From NCBI GenBank assembly GCA_947650285.1, contig CANTFL010001193.1, forward strand, positions 1 to 64,000: 64,000 nucleotides of DNA, in the 5' to 3' direction. The DNA is from Hyaloperonospora brassicae (lineage: Eukaryota > Oomycota > Peronosporomycetes > Peronosporales > Peronosporaceae). Below are positions 1 through 10,740 of the stretch, piece after piece (within the stretch, counting starts at the first letter, position 1; each line of letters begins with the position of its first letter). Under the pieces are notes generated by a model. It searched no databases and was not told the DNA's origin. It was given only the letters and a program-made list of their open reading frames with translations. A program made the translations under genes and the position numbers.

Positions 1-1560
1 AACGTAGAACACGGGGTGCGTGCGCAGTTTGCGCGGAAGGTTGAGCGTATACGCAAGTCCCTTCTTGGCGACGACCGTGAATGGTTCGATGAAGCGCGGA
101 CGCAACTTTGTCTTGAAGACGGCAGACACTACATTTGTAGGTAGGTTTTTAGCACTGAGTAGAACTTGGTCTCCGACCTTATAACTTTCAATACAACCTC
201 TGCCTTTAGCATCTTCTTGTTCCTTCTATTTATCTTGGCTATCAGCCAGTGCATCACGCACGGGTCGTAACACATTCAATCGCGTTGCGAGAAACTCGCT
301 TACCTGTTTTTGAACAGTAGCAGGGCTGATATCAGCAAGCCGGTCGGCAACTCCTCCCCCACCAAGCCCTGAACCACGCAGTGGTAGCGTTAACGGAACG
401 CGAGGGTGTGTGAGACCGTTCACGTAAAACGGAGTAAAGCCTGTAGAGGCATGCACGGCGTTGTTCAACGCAAACCCAACAACAGGGAGCATCGAGCTCC
501 AACGCTAAGGCGTTTCAGCGCAAACACTGCGCAAGATGTCACCGATGACGCGATTCACGCGCTCGGTTTGACCATCGGTCTGCGGATGATCCGCTGTGGA
601 CATGTCCAAACGTGTGCCAAGCACCTTGAAGATGGAATTCCAAATATTCCCAGTGAAGCGAGGATATCTATCAGAGATAATTGCCAGTGGCAAACCATGT
701 TGTCGAAACACCCGATCAATAAACAGCGTAGCTGCACCTTCACCATCAATGGTATCTGGCACCGCCGCTAAATGAGCCATCTTGATCAAACGGTCAACAA
801 AGACCACAATACGCGTATTTCCATACCAATCCTTCGGTAGACCGAACAGGAAGTCCATGCTGATGGACTCCCAACACCCTTTGGGTACAGGCAAACTAGC
901 CAGCGGCGTTGCCGCGTGTAGTGAGGGTTTTACCCGTTGACACGTTTCACACGTACGCACATATGTGCTCACCCATTTGTATAGTTTGGGCCACCAATGG
1001 CATTGGCTAACTGAGCCGTAGGTCTTTTCACGACCCAGATGACCACTCAACGCAGTACCATGTGCCTCATAGAGGATCCGATACTTCAACTCCTCATCAT
1101 GAGGGACAACGATGCGAGGAATATCCTCCACATCCGTGCTATAGCACAACAGGCCCTGATCGATAGAATATCGATGTAACCTCGCACGTAACCGTGCCGA
1201 CAATTCGATGTCCGAGTCCTTAAACTCCTCGCTCCCTAAAGCACGTAGAAGAGCTACACAATGTTCATCCTTGGCATATGCCGTACGGATTAGGTCATTG
1301 ACCGACGAAGACAGAGTCGTAACATGAGCAAGCTCATAGTCAGGCCTGCGGGACAACGCATCAGCCAAAGCATTCTGCTTGTCTCGGCTTATACTTCACC
1401 TCGAAGTTGTATTCGGCAAAGAAGGAAAGCCAACGAGCCATTCTCTGAGAGAGGTGAGGCAACTGGGTCGCAGTGCGTAATGACGCATGATCTGTATAGA
1501 TCAAAAACGGCTTAGATCCAAGCAGATGAGCTCTGAATTTGACGAGAGCATACTTCATTG
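1..1560 (-). pseudogene. A1 RNase H C-terminus and integrase
   Basis: The segment encodes the end of RNase H (YTDHASLRT near 1500), the integrase zinc-binding domain (H-x-H then C-x2-C, CETCQRV near 930-960), and the catalytic core with conserved D residues and the HPQTDGQTERVNR motif near 560-600. Breaks are a frame loss near 1365-1380, a TAG after the core at 505-507 and a TAG at 226-228. Positions 1-150 encode the start of the integrase C-terminal domain (LRPRF, GLAYTLNLPRKLRTHP). The two TAGs are shared with A2 and A3, so this integrase is unlikely to be functional. Confidence 0.88.
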
Positions 1561-2035
1561 CAAGTAGCTCTTTGTCATGAACTTGGTAGTTCTTTTCTGC
1601 AGCCTTCAGCTACCGGTAATCAAACACAATGACGCGTTCCCGTCCATCAGAATCTGTCTGTAACAGAGCGCTGCCTATGGCAAAGTCAGATGCGTCACAG
1701 ACGACACTGAAAGATCGATCAGGATCAGGCAAATCCAAGACTGGCGCATGAAGGAGACTCTCCTTAACTGCTTGAAAAGAACCATGCTCGGTGCTGGTTC
1801 AGCATTATTCCACATCATTTTTTAGAAGATTGGATAATGGTCGAGCCATATCTGCATAGTTCGCACTATGCTTGTGTGAGTAATTGACAAGGCCAAGCCA
1901 CTTACGTAAGTCCTTCTGGTTCTTAGGAACCGGCCAATCGACTATGGCTTTTACCTTAGCGGGATCCGCTCGAAGGCCTCTCGTACCAATAAAGCACCTT
2001 AAAAGGGGATCTCTATTGTACCAAAGATGCACTAA
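1561..2035 (-). pseudogene. A1 RT connection/RNase H N-terminus, frame-broken
   Basis: Fragments such as KAIVDWPVP and LGLVNYSHKHSANYADM are the gypsy RT thumb/connection. VVCDASDFAIG near 1690-1710 is the start of RNase H. The frame is interrupted by a frameshift near 2030, a stop near 1803 and a TAG near 1612, where family B has glutamine. The same breaks occur in A2 and A3. Confidence 0.82.
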
Positions 2036-3305
2036 GACGCGTTGGCTTCAACCTATTCGTGCGCATGCACTCGAGCACCGCTCGTAAATGGTCAATGTGA
2101 TTGTCCACATCCGACCGACCGCTCATAGCACGACTATGGACAAAGATGTCATCAAAGTATGTATGTGCATAACCTCTGTGAGGTCTGAGCATTTGTGTCA
2201 CAAGACGGTTGAATGCAGCCGGGGCATTTGATAACCCTTGCGGCATAACAAGCCACTCCCAGAGCATACCGATTGGAGTGCTGACCGCTGTCAGCGGAAT
2301 ATCGCTTTCTCGCATGAGAAATTGGTAATAACCATCGACTAAGTCGAGCGCACTGTACATTGTACATCCCAGAATATTGTTCTGAAGAACATTTTTCCTC
2401 GGAATTGGTGTCTGGGCCGGAATGTTGGCTGCATTAAGCTTATTGTAAGCATGAACAATGCGCCACTTCCCATTGGGCTTTTTGACACAATAGGTCGGTG
2501 TGGAATGGGGAGATTTGCTCTCACGTACCATTCCTGCCGCGTGCTTTGCACGAAAGAAGTCGTCAATGACGTCACACTGTTCCTTCGTTAAGGGCCACTG
2601 CCGTGTTACGCAGTATTTAGTCCCAGGAACCAAGTCAATTTCATGACGTACACCTCTATCGGGAGGTAAGACGGACGGTGGGTTGTGACACACCACGTCC
2701 TGAAACTCCTTTACCAAAGGATAGAACGGATCAAGAGGATTCTCAAGGATCGACGATCCACTACGGGCATCCAATGCCTCCTTTGTATCCTCAAGGACAT
2801 ACTCGTCCAATAACGAGGATGATTTCAACTCAATATCCGGCCGAATGACCACTAACTCGGATAATTCTTCTGCCTGTAAGGCTTGACTAAATTCGCCGTC
2901 AGACATTTCGTCTAGTTCAAAGAGAGTATCCAAGGATGGAAGAGTCTCAAGACTAATATTGCCATCGATCTGGCCAGTAGACCCATTGACAAGTGCATAT
3001 AGTGTATTATTACAATTATCACTTCTTGACTTCTTAGACGTTGGGCGCTTCACAGTGGCCACACTACGCTGGGATTGTTTCCTCAAAGAAACCTTACGAC
3101 TCCTAGAGGCCGGGATAGTAGGGTCCCCGTGGTTGCTATTCATCTTAGCACGCTCTATACGAGAGCTCATGTCTTGAACGACATCTGGTGAAGTGTTACG
3201 TAACTCGAACACTTCACCCAGTGGATTTACACGTACCACTTCACGTACAGCATCTAGGTCTAGCCCTGAACACTCTGGCTTCTCGCCATCGATCATTACC
3301 GACAT
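2013..3305 (-). pseudogene. A1 reverse transcriptase
   Basis: A 430-codon ORF. It has a long acidic linker, then RT with PPDRGVRHEIDL, the fingers motif KKPNGKWRIVHAYNKLN, the palm motif SALDLVDGYYQ, MPQGLSNAPAAF and the catalytic box YFDDIFVH. It ends early at a frameshift just after the palm (LKPTRLSASLVQ), before the thumb. It sits in a +1 frame relative to protease because of a 2-bp deletion in the linker repeat. All three A copies share both defects. Confidence 0.88.
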
Positions 3306-4191
3306 TCAGTGAGGTGCCACCTCGGCCGCCCTCACTCGGTGGAATTTCACGTGCCACTTCACGTACAGCATTCGGGCCTAGCCCTGAACACTCTGGCTTC
3401 TTGCCATCAATGTCATTACCGACATTCAGTGGGGTGCCACCTCGGCCGCCCTCACTCGGTGAAATTTCACGTGCCACCCCACTTACATCAGAGGAATTAC
3501 ATTCTTGATGTCTCGGGCCTAGGCCAACCATGCCTGCAGCATGCAGTGACTCAGTATCACAACGAGTATCACTCAACGGAGTATAACTCCCTTCACATAC
3601 GGTGAAAGAGCTCCGCTCAATATGGATGTCATTGACATTGGAGTTAATTAACTCTGACATACCAATGTCCAGCACATTGACATCTTCCGTCAATGGCTCG
3701 CGCCAATAGCGCTTTTGTTGCCTAGCAAAGGTGGGTTCATGACTCTCCAAATCTTCGCTAGAAACATTGCGCGTGGCGCCTAAGGTCTTAGACCTCCAAT
3801 CAATCCATGGCTCATGGCGTTCAAGCCAAGCCATACCCAGGATGAGATTGTATCTCGAATCCAAATCGAGTACAAGACAGCGTTCAATGCTGTCAAAGTC
3901 CAAAAACTTCACACCTAAGTTCAACGGAACTTTAGGCATCGTGACGCGACTACCAGTCGCTAAACGAACGGTGATTGAATCACCCTCATGCGCTTTGAGC
4001 GCTTCAGCGTATCGCTGACTTCCCTCAAGGGAAAGACGTCGATCATAATTGCATGATGCTCCGGAGTCGATTAGGATCGACCAATGCTTCTCAAAGCCTT
4101 TAATCCTCGCCTCGGTGACTAACAAGCCAGGCTTGTATCCACGCTCTGTGCTGGTGGGTACATAGATCGTTGGGGATAAGCCCTGCTTCAC
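3241..4191 (-). pseudogene. A1 retropepsin-like protease and linker
   Basis: A retropepsin domain with the active-site motif LIDSGASCNY near residues 40-50 and the flap/C-terminal region LDLDSRYNLILGMAWLERH. A hydrophilic linker follows, with tandem copies of a roughly 40-residue unit (REIPPSEGGRGGT). Retropepsins cleave the Gag-Pol polyprotein in retroelements. The ORF starts 57 bp after the gag stop, so protease and gag were probably once continuous or joined by readthrough. Confidence 0.87.
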
Positions 4192-4247
4192 TCTACCTCG
4201 TAGAGAAGCAACAGAACTCAGTTCTACCCCAGTAGGGCTCCTCGCGC

Positions 4248-4664
4248 CTACTGGGTGTCGACGTTTCCCCGTGCCATACCAGGTTTCTGGTTGTGGCTGG
4301 GGTTTCGACCCATAGGATTCGGTTGTTGCTTACGCAAAGGACAAGTGTGACGCAAGTGTTTAGTGCTTCCGCACATATAACAGAGTTTCATTTCCTGTCG
4401 TTGCTCTGCAACATAAAGCTCCGCTTCACCTTCATCTTCAGCATGGCTGAGATCCATCGGTTCTGGCTTACAGTAAGCCGAGGTGTTCGCAGAGGTTGCC
4501 CTCGCAAAGCTTGGGTTGTACCCATTCCAACCAAGTCTGGCCGACTTGAAGTTGTGCTCAGCATTTTGAGCGATGCTAACAGCCTCCTCAAAAGTAGAGG
4601 GATGGACCCGATACACCTCGGTCCTGGCAACGCCATTACGAATACCTTCCATGAATACAGCCAG
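4248..4664 (-). pseudogene. A1 gag C-terminus with zinc knuckle
   Basis: The C-terminal half of Gag (VFMEGIRNGVARTEVYRVH, then CYMCGSTKHLRHTC, a CCHC zinc knuckle that binds nucleic acid). It is separated from the N-terminal half by the tandem-array insertion at 4665-5219. The array contributes a spurious N-terminal extension to the open frame. Confidence 0.88.
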
Positions 4665-5219
4665 GTGTCCGCTGCTCGAGTGATACGCTACAGCACAGTA
4701 GCGTGGTGCATAGCAAGGCAATGCAACATCGGTTGGCAACCAGCCACTCGAGACCATCATTTACGTAGCTCGCATCCACACTTCGCGCAGTTTTCGCACC
4801 AATGGAAATACGCGCACGGATTTGCAAGATACCTTAACGTCGTTTGCGGACCACCACAGTGCCAGCGTGTACTCGATAGTAGCTCATGCTAGAGAAGTAG
4901 TGGCCGCAGCTCTCTCAGGCGGAAGGCGACAGTCACACGGCGATGAAGAGTCTTCTTGTTTGCTACGCCACCGGAATGGAAGGCAGATTATGCGCTTGAA
5001 AGTTTCCACCACTTCTTTTTCCAACACGTACACAAACAGATCTCCTCCGTCATGGCTTCGCGGATGCGTTCAATGACTTGGTGTCCGCTGCTCGAGTGAT
5101 ACGCTACAGCACAGTAGCGTGGTGCATAGCAAGGCAATGCAACGGCGATTGGCAACCAGCCACTCGAGACCATCATTTATGTAGCTGGCATCCTCACTTC
5201 GCGCAGTTTTCGCACCAAG
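4665..5219 (-). repeat. ~415-bp tandem array in A1 gag (about 1.3 units)
   Basis: One complete unit of about 417 bp plus a 138-bp partial unit, in the same orientation and with the same end points as the larger array in A2. It replaces about 110 bp of gag that is intact in A3. I recognise no known family in the unit. Confidence 0.88.
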
Positions 5220-5727
5220 AGCGCACGCGATAGGCCTGATTAGGCGGCGAGAAAACTCGCAATAGGTCCAACTTGAGCGAATCCCATGTGGGAAACGCCA
5301 AGTTGACCGACGTGCCACACGTCAAAGCCCACTCTCTCGCTCTACAATCGAGCTTAGAGATAGCCAACGAGACCCGCTGGTTCTCAAGTGAGATGAGACC
5401 AGAGTCCATGGCCACCTCAATCTCACGGATCCAGAGGGTCAGGTATTCCCCCTCCTTACCGGAGTAATGTTTAACGTCCACCCTAAGGGGACGAGGCTTA
5501 GCCTCTTCATTTGGCATCGCCACGTAGCATGTTGGCATAGCCGACGCTACTTGGTTTTGAACCTGCCCTAAAAGGGCATTTTCATACTGCATGAAGGCCT
5601 CGACTCGTGCATTGAGCACATCAGAACCTTGTGCAGCTAGAAACTCCACATACTCAGGGCCTACGGCCGCGGTCAGCTTCTCAAGCGCGACCTTTTGAGC
5701 CTCAGAAAGGGGTGTGGATTGCTCCAT
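5220..5727 (-). pseudogene. A1 gag N-terminus
   Basis: Starts at ATG (MEQSTPLSEAQKVALEKL). It contains the retrotransposon Gag core (YSGKEGEYLTLWIREIEVAM, SKLDCRAREWAL) and is cut after VFSPPNQAYRVRS by the tandem array. It matches the full-length Gag of A3 residue for residue apart from a few changes. Confidence 0.88.
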
Positions 5728-5772
5728 CCTCACAGAGGATCAGTCGTTACCGACTCAGGTGTAGGTTGACTA

Positions 5773-5784
5773 CGAGTGCTACCA
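5773..5784 (-). promoter_or_regulatory. A1 primer binding site (initiator tRNA-Met type)
   Basis: Immediately inside the 5' LTR the element strand reads TGGTAGCACTCG. TGG followed by AGC-rich sequence is what the 3' end of a eukaryotic initiator methionine tRNA (ending GCUACCA) would pair with. The same motif follows the LTRs of A2, A3, B1 and B2. Confidence 0.7.
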
Positions 5785-5786
5785 AG

Positions 5787-6320
5787 TGTTGCGGAGCTAC
5801 ACATCTCCTAAAGTCAGAGGAAGACTTAACGCTCTTACGAGCAACTTTGGTTCTACGAACCCGACTCAAAGAGTCAACAGCTCCGAGGGCTAAGAGTTGG
5901 TTCAAAGAACCCGACTCAAAGAGTCAACAAGCTCCGATAGCGTACGGTCCCTGTTCCAGGCGGACCAAACGATTCAAAGAATCAAACGCACTAAGTGCAC
6001 AAGGAGTAGCTGCCTTAACAAGGCGTTGCTACTTCCTTACGATCGCAAGACGCCTCAGAGAGGCACGTGTCTTTTGTTGATCAAAATGGGAACTGAATTT
6101 TGTTTCTTCTTTCAACCTAAAAGAACACCGTAGAACAAAGTAAATAACCTACTCGCTTATGTCCTAAATAAACCTATTAAAAGATCTCGTAATCAATGGT
6201 TGACAGACATCAGTCTTCAACAATAGATACTTGTGTTCTAATATTACCTTAAAGGGGATCCCATCCCTTGTGTGTACCACACCTATTGTCGACTACCAGT
6301 CGACGTGTAACCCCGTTACA
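5787..6320 (-). repeat. A1 5' LTR (family A)
   Basis: 534 bp, beginning TGTAACGGGGTTACA and ending in CA in element orientation. It is the mirror of 7842-8374. It contains the string of mini-hairpins described for A2, including a duplicated segment of about 52 bp. Confidence 0.9.
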
Positions 6321-6578
6321 CGACGAGTCACACGGGTTGTCACGTCCCTGCGAAAACAGGAAGTTTATGTAGCATGGATGGCAACGTCACCAGCTAAGGG
6401 GAGTGTGAAGCGGTAAATGGAGACCGGGTACAATCAGTTGTCTAACGAATAGCTGTGGGGGTATGTCAAATGTTGCAATCGCGCTTTGCATCGTCTCCGG
6501 CGCTACAAAGGCGTCATATCTTCATGCTTCGCTCTCTGTATTTGCATACAATGTGACGAGACTATTGATCCCGAAGAG
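6321..6578. other. Pre-insertion flank, mirrored at 7584-7841
   Basis: 258 bp between the family-A LTR and the family-C LTR. It has a 61-codon reading frame on + but nothing I recognise. It is part of the palindrome arm and probably older than the A insertion. Confidence 0.5.
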
Positions 6579-7018
6579 TGTGACGGGACACTGTTGACTA
6601 CGTACTGGTTGACCAGTACGGAGTATACTTCCACTGACAATAGTGATCGACAGTGCCCTGCTAGGTGTTGAAGGAACAGAGAGGAAGGAAAGGAGACTAA
6701 GTAGTCAGACTAGTCTCTGGCAAAAGTAAAACTGTATTAATATAATTAAGTCCTATAACTCCTTGAATCTCTCTGTTGTCCTGACTTAATTGTACTAATG
6801 TAACTAAATGTATTATGACGTCTACTCACCACCCATTGCGCGCGTCTAGCAGCGATTGGTGGGTTGATATCATCACGATATCAACCAATGAGTAAACCCT
6901 TCGGTCATCTCAACAATATCACCATGTCTGTGATATTGTTAGAAGAATATTCGAAGTAATATTCGTTATTGTCAGATTGTTTTAGTGACAACCTCATGTA
7001 ACGGGCTACTCCTTTACA
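6579..7018 (-). repeat. Family-C LTR, left of palindrome centre
   Basis: 440 bp. The + strand reads TGTGACGGGACAC at one end and ends CCTTTACA. It is about 95% or more alike to the solo LTR at 21105-21545 and related to family-B LTRs, so orientation is assigned by analogy with B. No internal family-C sequence is present. It has perfect hairpins at 6863-6885 (9-bp stem) and 6912-6940 (11-bp stem). Confidence 0.88.
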
Positions 7019-7143
7019 AAGTGGGTATAAGATGATGCTTTTGCAAAGCGCAGGTTGTAACGTGGTAGCTTAATGAAAATTTCATGTAACGGGCTACTCC
7101 GTTACAAAGAGAGTATAAGACGATGCTTTTGCAATGCGCAGGT
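7019..7143. repeat. Palindrome spacer: 37-bp direct repeats around a 51-bp LTR-end hairpin
   Basis: 7019-7055 and 7107-7143 are direct repeats (about 33 of 37 bases alike). Between them, 7056-7106 begins TGTAAC and ends GTTACA, with GTAGC/GCTAC pairing inside, like two LTR termini fused head to head. Confidence 0.75.
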
Positions 7144-7583
7144 TGTCACGGGGTAGCCCGTTACATGAGGTTGTCACTAAAACAATCTGACAATAAATAA
7201 TATTACTTCAAATATTCTTCTAACAATATTACAGACATGGTGATATTGTTGAGATGACCGAAGGGTTTACTCATTGGTTGATATCGTGATGATATCAACC
7301 CACCAATCGCTGCTAGACGCGCGCAATGGGTGGTGAGTAGACGTCATAATACATTTAGTTACATTAGTACAATTAAGTCAGGACAACAGAGAGATTCAAG
7401 GAGTTATAGGACTTAATTATATTAATACAGTTTTACCTTTACCAGAGACTAGTCTGACTACTTAGTCTCCTTTCCTTCCTCTCTGTTCCTTCAACACCTA
7501 GCAGGGCACTGTCGATCACTGTTGTCAGTGGAAGTATACTCCGTACTGGTCAACCAGTACGTAGTCAACAGTGTCCCGTCACA
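7144..7583 (+). repeat. Family-C LTR, right of palindrome centre
   Basis: Exact mirror partner of 6579-7018 (coordinates sum to 14162). It starts TGTCACGGGGTAGCCCG and ends GTGTCCCGTCACA. One stem that is perfect in the left copy carries a mismatch here. Confidence 0.88.
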
Positions 7584-7841
7584 CTCTTCGGGATCAATAG
7601 TCTCGTCACATTGTATGCAAATACAGAGAGCGAAGCATGAAGATATGACGCCTTTGTAGCGCCGGAGACGATGCAAAGCGCGATTGCAACATTTGACATA
7701 CCCCCACAGCTATTCGTTAGACAACTGATTGTACCCGGTCTCCATTTACCGCTTCACACTCCCCTTAGCTGGTGACGTTGCCATCCATGCTACATAAACT
7801 TCCTGTTTTCGCAGGGACGTGACAACCCGTGTGACTCGTCG
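7584..7841. other. Pre-insertion flank (mirror of 6321-6578)
   Basis: 258 bp between the family-C LTR and the 5' LTR of A2. I see no recognisable gene. Confidence 0.5.
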
Positions 7842-8374
7842 TGTAACGGGGTTACACGTCGACTGGTAGTCGACAATAGGTGTGGTACACACAAGGGATG
7901 GGATCCCCTTTAAGGTAATATTAGAACACAAGTATCTATTGTTGAAGACTGATGTCTGTCAACCATTGATTACGAGATCTTTTAATAGGTTTATTTAGGA
8001 CATAAGTGAGTAGGTTATTTACTTTGTTCTACGGTGTTCTTTTAGGTTGAAAGAAGAAACAAAATTCAGTTCCCATTTTGATCAACAAAAGACACGTGCC
8101 TCTCTGAGGCGTCTTGCGATCGTAAGGAAGTAGCAACGCCTTGTTAAGGCAGCTACTCCTTGTGCACTTAGTGCGTTTGATTCTTTGAATCGTTTGGTCC
8201 GCCTGGAACAGGGACCGTACGCTATCGGAGCTGTTGACTCTTTGAGTCGGGTTCTTTGAACCAACTCTTAGCCCTCGGAGCTGTTGACTCTTTGAGTCGG
8301 GTTCGTAGAACCAAAGTTGCTCGTAAGAGCGTTAAGTCTTCCTCTGACTTTAGGAGATGTGTAGCTCCGCAACA
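7842..8374 (+). repeat. A2 5' LTR with mini-hairpin string
   Basis: 533 bp, starting TGTAACGGGGTTACA. From 8099 to 8330 it holds about ten perfect small hairpins: CCTC/GAGG at 8099, GCCTT/AAGGC at 8138, GCAC/GTGC at 8164, GATTC/GAATC at 8179, GACTC/GAGTC at 8236 and 8286, GGTTC/GAACC at 8250 and 8300, and GCTC/GAGC at 8319. Loops are mostly 3 nt. 8228-8329 is a tandem duplication of about 52 bp. Confidence 0.92.
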
Positions 8375-8376
8375 CT

Positions 8377-8388
8377 TGGTAGCACTCG
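8377..8388 (+). promoter_or_regulatory. A2 primer binding site
   Basis: TGGTAGCACTCG lies two bases after the LTR end, complementary to the 3' end expected for initiator tRNA-Met (...GUGCUACCA). Confidence 0.7.
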
Positions 8389-8433
8389 TAGTCAACCTAC
8401 ACCTGAGTCGGTAACGACTGATCCTCTGTGAGG

Positions 8434-8942
8434 ATGGAGCAATCCACACCCCTTTCTGAGGCTCAAAAGGTCGCGCTTGAGAAGCTGACCGCGGCCGTAG
8501 GCCCTGAGTATGTGGAGTTTCTAGCTGCACAAGGTTCTGATGTGCTCAATGCACGAGTCGAGGCCTTCATGCAGTATGAAAATGCCCTTTTAGGGCAGGT
8601 TCAAAACCAAGTAGCGTCGGCTATGCCAACATGCTACGTGGCGATGCCAAATGAAGAGGCTAAGCCTCGTCCCCTTAGGGTGGACGTTAAACATTACTCC
8701 GGTAAGGAGGGGGAATACCTGACCCTCTGAATCCGTGAGATTGAGGTGGCCATGGACTCTGGTCTCATCTCACTTGAGAACCAGCGGGTCTCGTTGGCTA
8801 TCTCTAAGCTCGATTGTAGAGCGAGAGAGTGGGCTTTGACGTGTGGCACGTCGGTCAACTTGGCGTTTCCCACATGGGATTCGCTCAAGTTGGACCTATT
8901 GCGAGTTTTCTCGCCGCCTAATCAGGCCTATCGCGTGCGCTC
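8434..8942 (+). pseudogene. A2 gag N-terminus with internal TGA
   Basis: Starts ATGGAGCAATCC. It carries the same Gag core as A3 but has TGA at 8728-8730 in place of TGG (Trp of TLWIREIE). The frame continues to VFSPPNQAYRVRS and is then cut by the tandem array. The TGA is unique to A2, as A1 and A3 keep Trp. Confidence 0.88.
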
Positions 8943-10740
8943 TTGGTGCGAAAACTGCGCGAAGTGTGTATGCCAGCTACATAAATGATGGTCTCGAGTG
9001 GCTGGTTGCCAATCGCCGTTGCATTGCCTTGCTATTCACCACGCTACTGTGCTGTAGCGTATCACTCGAGCAGCGGACACCAAGTCATTGAACGCATCCG
9101 TGAAGCCATGACGGAGGAGATCTGTTTGTGTACGTGTTGGAAAAAGAAGTGGTGGAAACTTTCAAGCGCATAATCTGCCTTCCATTCCGGTGGCGTAGCA
9201 AACAAGAAGACTCTTCATCGCCGTGTGACTGTCGCCTTCCGCCTGAGAGAGCTGCGGCCACTACTTCTCTAGCATGAGCTACTATCGAGTACACGCTGGC
9301 ACTGTGGTGGTCCGCAAACGACGTTGAAGTATCTTGCAAAGCCGTGCGCGTATTTCTCTTGGTGCGAAAACTGCGCGAAGTGTGGATGCGAGCTACGTAA
9401 ATGATGGTCTCGAGTGGCTGGTTGCCAACCGATGTTGCATTGCCTTGCTATGCACCACGCTACTGTGCTGTAGCGTATCACTCGAGCAGCGGACACCAAG
9501 TCATTAAGAGCACCCGCGAAGCCATGACGGAGGAGATCTGTTTGTGTACGTGTTGGAAAAAGAAGTGGTGGAAACTTTCAAGCGCATAATCTGCCTTCCA
9601 TTCCGGGGCGTAGCAAACAAGAAGACTCTTCATCGCCATGTGATATCGCCTTCCGCCTGAGAGAGCTGCGGACACTACTTCTCTAGCATGAGCTACTATC
9701 GAGTACACGCTGGCACTGTGGTGGTCCGCAAACGACGTTGAAGTATCTTGCAAAGCCGTGCGCGTATTTCCTTGGTGCGAAAACTGCGCGAAGTGAGGAT
9801 GCGAGCTAGTAAATGATGGTCTCGAGTGGCTGGTTGCCAATCGCGTTGCATTGCCTTGCTATGCACCACGCTACTGTGTGTAGCGTATCACTCGAGCAGC
9901 GGACACCAAGTCATTAAAGCACCCGCGAAGCCATGACGGAGGAGATCTGTTTGTGTACGTGTTGGAAAAAGAAGTGGTGGAAACTTTCAAGCGCATAATC
10001 TGCCTTTCATTCCGGGGGCGTTGCAAGCAAGTAGACTCTTCATCGGCATGATTGATTCATCGCCTTCCGCTTGAGAGAGCTGAGGCCACTACTTCTCTAG
10101 CATGCGCTGGTATCCTGTACACGCTGGCACTGTGGTGGTCCGCAAACGACATTGAAGTATCTTGCAAAGCCGTGCGCGTATTTCTCTCGGTGCGAAAACT
10201 GCGCGAAGTGTGGATGCCAGCTACGTAAATGATGGTCTCGAGTGGCTGGTTGCCAATCGCCGTTGCATTGCCTTGCTATGCACCACGCTACTGTGCTGTA
10301 GCGTATCACTCGAGCAGCGGACACCAAGTCATTGAACGCATCCGTGAAGCCATGACGGAGGAGATCTGTTTGTGTACGTGTTGGAAAAAGAAGTGGTGGA
10401 AACTTTCAAGCGCATAATCTGCCTTTCATTCCGGTGGCGTAGCAAACAAGAAGACTCTTCATCGCCGTGTGACTGTCGCCTTCCGCCTGAGAGAGCTGCG
10501 GCCACTACTTCTCTAGCATGAGCTACTATCGAGTACACGCTGGCACTGTGGTGGTCCGCAAACGACGTTAAGGTATCTTGCAAATCCGTGCGCGTATTTC
10601 CATTGGTGCGAAAACTGCGCGAAGTGTGGATGCGAGCTACGTAAATGATGGTCTCGAGTGGCTGGTTGCCAACCGATGTTGCATTGCCTTGCTATGCACC
10701 ACGCTACTGTGCTGTAGCGTATCACTCGAGCAGCGGACAC
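8943..10740 (+). repeat. ~415-bp tandem array, 4.3 units, inside A2 gag
   Basis: Units start at 8943, 9359, 9772, 10187 and 10603 (lengths 416, 413, 415, 416, then a 138-bp partial). Each begins near TTGGTGCGAAAACTGCGCG, passes through CTCGAG sites and ends near GCCGTGCGCGTATTT. A 62-codon frame (MMVSSGWLP...) recurs but looks incidental. The units differ by a few substitutions and small indels. The array replaces about 110 bp of gag present in A3. Confidence 0.93.

Larger units (their letters stand above)
1..6320 (-). mobile_element. Ty3/gypsy element A1, 3' end missing at window edge
   Basis: In element order from the right: 5' LTR (5787-6320), primer binding site, gag, protease, RT, RNase H and integrase. 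The chromodomain, antisense ORF and 3' LTR lie beyond position 1. The reading frame is broken at the same places as in A2 and A3. A short tandem array interrupts gag at 4665-5219. The gene order, with integrase after RNase H, defines Ty3/gypsy. The chromodomain seen in sister copies places it among chromodomain-bearing gypsy elements. Confidence 0.93.

Noticed and set aside
6321..7841. The two C LTRs as the ends of one family-C element
   Set aside because: They are inverted to each other and enclose only 125 bp without internal sequence; a normal element has direct LTRs.
7746..7931. Mirrored 61-codon ORFs at 6231-6416 and 7746-7931, and at 6486-6671 and 7491-7676
   Set aside because: They cross LTR boundaries and exist twice only because of the palindrome.
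8985..10417. Recurrent 62-codon ORF in each ~415-bp unit
   Set aside because: It repeats because the unit repeats; no domain, start context or selection evidence. Treated as incidental.
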